A stretch of 6,335 bases of DNA from positions 1 to 6,335 of the forward strand of contig JAAZYJ010000398.1 of the NCBI GenBank assembly GCA_014239715.1. The letters run 5' to 3'. This DNA comes from Flavobacteriales bacterium. Lineage in GTDB: Bacteria; Bacteroidota; Bacteroidia; Flavobacteriales; Parvicellaceae. A program made the translations under genes and the position numbers. Shown here piece after piece: positions 3,622 to 6,335 of the stretch. The notes beneath the pieces are model-generated. The model made no database searches. It saw nothing but the letters and a program-made list of their open reading frames with translations, and had not been told where the DNA came from. Numbering within the stretch: the first letter of the stretch is position 1; every line of letters starts with the position of its first letter.

Positions 3622-6335
3622 CACATTCCCGGCGGTAACCTGTCTTACGAGTGTGTCGGTCCTAACCAATTTCTGGTAACCCTGACCATTTATGAAGATT
3701 GTGCATCAGCCTTCATTACCTCTGCTGACCAGACAATTTCAGTAGAAAACGACTGTGGGATTACAGGCATTACATCTGCTTCACTAACCAATGTTGTCTA
3801 TCAGAACCAGTTTTCACCATTATGTCCAAGTGCAGTGTCGAGCTCTACTTGTAATGGAGGCTCACTCCCCGGAATGTATGAACACATCTGGCAAGGCGTT
3901 GTAACTCTTCCGGCAGACTGTGACGCCTGGCATTTTGCCTACTCTTCCTGTTGTCGGAACACTTCGGTCAATCTAGTCAATGGAGGGTCAGAAAGTTTCT
4001 ATTGGGAAGCAACGATCAACAGCACCACTGCACCCTGCAACAATTCATCAACTTCGGCAGACCAAATTCGGTACCTCTGCCAGAACCAGCTGAACACCAT
4101 AGATATGCTGCCCTTTGATACAGACTCTGACAGCCTGCATATTACATTGATCGATGCGCCTACGACGGGGCCCGGCACTTCAGTAGCATATAACCCTCCA
4201 TATTCAGGGACTGCGGCAATTGCAGGAATCAGTATAGATAATAGCACCGGTGTAATAGAAGTAATCCCAACCTTAATCGGGAACTTTGTTGTTAATGTAT
4301 TGATAGAAGAATTCAATGGATCAGGAGACCTTACCGGCACACGTATCATTGACATGCAGTTTTATGTGGTCAATTGTTTTACCAATTCTGCACCGCAGTA
4401 TTCGGGATTAACCAACCTTATCAATGGCTCCGCAATTGATTCTGTTACCGTGTCCACCTGCAATGGCAACAATATGTGTTTTGATATCAATTGTCTTGAC
4501 CTGAACACAACTGATTCCGTCTTTTTAGACCCTGATCTGAGTGGTTTATCAGGCGCCACTTTCATTCAAAATGATTTCTCTGCCTCACCAGCAGGAACGA
4601 TATGCTGGAATGTTCCGGCAGGGATAACAGGAGCGCTGTACATACCCGTAAGCTATTCTGACAATGCATGTCCGATCAACGGAACGGGATCGACCGGTAT
4701 CGCTGTACAAATCGCTCCATCCGTGCATCTGGGTCCTGATATCAACGTGTGTGATGCGATTCCATTTGCTATAAGTGGATATTCTGATTCTACCTATTGG
4801 GAATCGATTTCAGGTTCTCCTTTAGTGGTTGGAAGCAACATCTCCTGTAATCCATGCTCAGACCCTATCTTTACATTAACTGACACAACCGTAATTGCTG
4901 CTTCAGATAATACTCCTGGTTTGTGTAGCTCAATGGACACTGCATCCGCTTTTGTTGTAGCATCTTTTTCTGCATCCATTACCCCTTCTGATGACTCAAT
5001 TTGTTTGTTTCAGAATTCTGCATTAGATGTTACTATAAGTCCTGCTGGTTCATACACGTACGATTGGGTCAACTCCGGAAATCTAGATTCCTACACCTCG
5101 AATTCACCAACATTTAGCACTTCATTATCAGGCAGTTATACTGAAAATGTAACAATTACATCAGCCGGCGGATGTTCTCTTTCCTTCAGCACAACAATAG
5201 AAGTTGGCAACGGTATCAGCCCTGCTAATTCTATAATCCCAAGCCATACCAACTATGTTTGTGGAGCCATGCTGAGCCTCAGCAGTTCAAATCCGGGATC
5301 AACAAACGCAGACGATTTTGATTCAGGAACTACCAACGCAATCCTATGGAATTCTATTGCGAATGGTACAGTAGGGAACCAATGCGGATCGAATTCCGGC
5401 ACTTTTGCGCTACACTTTGACGGACCAACGGGGAACAGAAGCGCAGAAACAGCACCCATTAATTTGCTTGGATGTTCCGACATTAATTACTGCTTGTATA
5501 TTGGAAATGATTCATCGGGAGGTGCTCCTTGTGAAAATGCAGATAATACAGAAGACGTGGTTCTTGAGTATTCGATCGATGGAGGTTTGTCATTTGTTCA
5601 GATACAATTACACGATCAAAGTGATTGGGACTCGAACCCGAACTGGCAGTGCTTTACAGCACCCATTCCTGGCGTGGCCCAAACCGCTGCAACCATAATC
5701 AGATGGGACCAACCCAATTTTTCAGCCTGTACCGGTTGTGACAATTGGTCGTTGGACGACGTATCTTTTTCCTGTCCGCAGAATTATGTTTACAGCTGGA
5801 CCCCTTCTGCTGGAATGACAAGCCCGAATTCCAGTAGCACTGATATTTTCGTTCCTACTGATTCAACAACTTATTTTCTCTACACAGTAGATACAGCAAG
5901 CGGATGTGATTTTACTGCACAGCTGACGATAGTGCCTGATTGTGATTCATGTCAAACTCCTATACCAACCTTCACTGATTTGCTTGATTGTTATGGAGAT
6001 ACGGATGGCTCAATTCATATTAACGTCCTGGGTTCAGACGGGCCTTTTACTGTAGTTCTTTATGATGAATTCGGAAGTGTAATTGATTCGGTCACAGGCA
6101 TTGAAACTGATACGACCTTCACCGGGTTACCTTCTGGAAATTATGTAGTTTCGAGCTCCGGAATATCAAGCTGCAGCTCAGACACTTCCATTTCCATCGC
6201 AGAACCGCCACTACTAACCGCTATTACTTCTGCGGATACCTCCTTTTGCGGAGAAGGCATTTATGCGTTTGCTGGAAATTCATCCTGTGGTACAGGAGCA
6301 GTAAGCTATTTTTGGAGTACAGGAGCGATAGGAGC
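3562..6335 (+). CDS. Giant secreted modular surface protein (gliding/T9SS type), 3'-truncated by window
   Basis: The reading frame is open for 924 codons and runs off the window. Residues 1-19 or 1-20 are a signal peptide (hydrophobic core IYLTIFFVVSTLVSLA). Visible modules: a HIPGGN-type N-terminal region, about 20-290, with YSSCCRN at 127-133, DTDSDSL at 186-192, STGVIEVIP and IEEF at 248-251; a cadherin-like stretch, about 278-384, with DNACPINGTGS; an Ig/PKD-like module starting LGPDINVCD at 390-398 and containing CNPC at 429-432; a second Ig-like module, about 474-550; a reelin-like module at 584-738; another PKD/Ig-like unit at 740-792; and a SprB-like repeat at 806-885. Such proteins are typically exported by Sec and then the type IX system through a C-terminal domain, which would lie beyond the window. 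Adhesion or gliding is inferred from the architecture. ATG 3562 is preferred over TTG 3541 or TTG 3556 because TTG 3541 lies inside the -7 box. Composition is extreme: no Lys, 6 Arg, about 86 Asp/Glu, 39 Cys. Confidence 0.9.
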   Translation, partial: MCRIYLTIFFVVSTLVSLASHIPGGNLSYECVGPNQFLVTLTIYEDCASAFITSADQTISVENDCGITGITSASLTNVVYQNQFSPLCPSAVSSSTCNGGSLPGMYEHIWQGVVTLPADCDAWHFAYSSCCRNTSVNLVNGGSESFYWEATINSTTAPCNNSSTSADQIRYLCQNQLNTIDMLPFDTDSDSLHITLIDAPTTGPGTSVAYNPPYSGTAAIAGISIDNSTGVIEVIPTLIGNFVVNVLIEEFNGSGDLTGTRIIDMQFYVVNCFTNSAPQYSGLTNLINGSAIDSVTVSTCNGNNMCFDINCLDLNTTDSVFLDPDLSGLSGATFIQNDFSASPAGTICWNVPAGITGALYIPVSYSDNACPINGTGSTGIAVQIAPSVHLGPDINVCDAIPFAISGYSDSTYWESISGSPLVVGSNISCNPCSDPIFTLTDTTVIAASDNTPGLCSSMDTASAFVVASFSASITPSDDSICLFQNSALDVTISPAGSYTYDWVNSGNLDSYTSNSPTFSTSLSGSYTENVTITSAGGCSLSFSTTIEVGNGISPANSIIPSHTNYVCGAMLSLSSSNPGSTNADDFDSGTTNAILWNSIANGTVGNQCGSNSGTFALHFDGPTGNRSAETAPINLLGCSDINYCLYIGNDSSGGAPCENADNTEDVVLEYSIDGGLSFVQIQLHDQSDWDSNPNWQCFTAPIPGVAQTAATIIRWDQPNFSACTGCDNWSLDDVSFSCPQNYVYSWTPSAGMTSPNSSSTDIFVPTDSTTYFLYTVDTASGCDFTAQLTIVPDCDSCQTPIPTFTDLLDCYGDTDGSIHINVLGSDGPFTVVLYDEFGSVIDSVTGIETDTTFTGLPSGNYVVSSSGISSCSSDTSISIAEPPLLTAITSADTSFCGEGIYAFAGNSSCGTGAVSYFWSTGAIG
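5311..5775 (+). other. Reelin sub-repeat-like jelly-roll module within the surface protein
   Basis: Residues 584-738 of the surface protein match the pattern of a reelin sub-repeat as I remember it, in order: DDFD, then W596 with a following GTVGNQCG (602-609), an aliphatic F619, N-R-S-A (625-628), a YCLYIGN strand (643-649), C657 with E664-D665-V, LEYSIDGG (668-675), a PIPGVAQT stretch (701-708), IIRWDQP (712-718) and DNWSLDDV (727-734). In animal reelin the equivalent positions read roughly LQYSxNGG, LPxAAxT, RFRWWQP and DQWAxDD. Eight cysteines fall in the module (608, 638, 644, 657, 697, 723, 726, 738). The role is unknown here and is presumably protein or glycan contact at the cell surface. 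Confidence 0.65.
5977..6216 (+). repeat. SprB-like repeat unit
   Basis: Residues 806-885 follow the SprB repeat pattern: DCYGDTDGSI (809-818), GSDGPFTVVLYD (824-835), TGLPSGNYVV (854-863), a cysteine at 871, and a closing IAEPPLL (879-885). The repeat is named after the Flavobacterium johnsoniae gliding adhesin SprB. Only one clear copy is inside the window. The sequence after it (FCGEG at 895-899, FWSTGAIG at 917-924) looks like the start of a further related unit, so more copies may follow. Confidence 0.7.

Noticed and set aside
3999..4355. A 118-codon minus-strand open frame opposite the surface-protein gene, with further short ones at 4362-4565, 4794-4979 and 5253-5483.
   Set aside because: All are antisense to strong coding sequence, show low-complexity, non-protein-like translations and lack a promoter. 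They are compositional shadows.
5627..5639. On the minus strand this reads as a perfect tRNA T-arm (GGGTTCGAGTCCC).
   Set aside because: No acceptor stem, anticodon arm or D-arm can be placed around it, and it lies inside a well-supported coding module (DWDSNPN). It is a chance match.
5405..5698. A 97-codon plus-strand open frame inside the surface-protein gene.
   Set aside because: It is a shadow in another frame, overlapping the reelin-like module; the protein has no recognisable features and the main frame is far better supported.
6290..6326. Direct repeat GTACAGGAGC at 6290-6299 and 6317-6326, close to the window end.
   Set aside because: The two copies are in frame and encode similar short Gly/Ala-rich turns (GTGA and STGA). 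They are too short to call as a repeat array without the downstream sequence.
1..6335. Search for CRISPR repeats, insertion-sequence ends, integrase or transposase motifs, toxin-antitoxin or defence genes.
   Set aside because: None were seen on either strand; apart from the surface protein the window is ordinary chromosomal backbone.

Overview
This window looks like chromosomal DNA of a member of the Bacteroidota, probably a flavobacterium-like or Cryomorphaceae-like marine or freshwater lineage. Three things point there. Two plus-strand genes are preceded by perfect matches to the Bacteroidota sigma -7 element TAnnTTTG, and no clear Shine-Dalgarno sequence is visible. The last gene encodes a giant modular surface protein of a type characteristic of gliding or type IX secretion bacteria (HIPGGN N-terminal module, LGPDxxxC Ig/PKD-like modules, SprB-like repeat). 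The genus cannot be fixed from the sequence.

Layout. (1) 16-951, minus strand: a complete multi-pass membrane protein of the EI24/CysZ type. (2) 952-1048: a 97-bp divergent intergenic region with the purB promoter and small symmetric elements. (3) 1049-2401, plus: purB, adenylosuccinate lyase, complete and with intact active-site motifs. (4) 2402-3523, plus: an unrecognised membrane-anchored protein of 373 aa. Its ATG follows the purB stop codon with no gap, so the two are probably one transcript. (5) 3524-3561: a 38-bp gap holding a second perfect TAnnTTTG box. (6) 3562 to the window end, plus: the first 924 codons of a very large secreted protein. It has no stop inside the window, and it is the least ordinary object here.

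How the genes relate. purB is housekeeping purine synthesis (two steps, both releasing fumarate). The EI24/CysZ-like and 373-aa membrane proteins look like neighbours rather than pathway partners. The surface protein has its own promoter and is functionally separate. No mobile element, CRISPR array, RNA gene or defence system was found.

Most noteworthy: the visible part of the surface protein contains no lysine and only six arginines against about 86 Asp/Glu, carries 39 cysteines, and has an embedded module that closely resembles a reelin sub-repeat. The two TAnnTTTG boxes lie at exactly the same distance from their ATG codons, which implies very short leaders and resolves both start sites.
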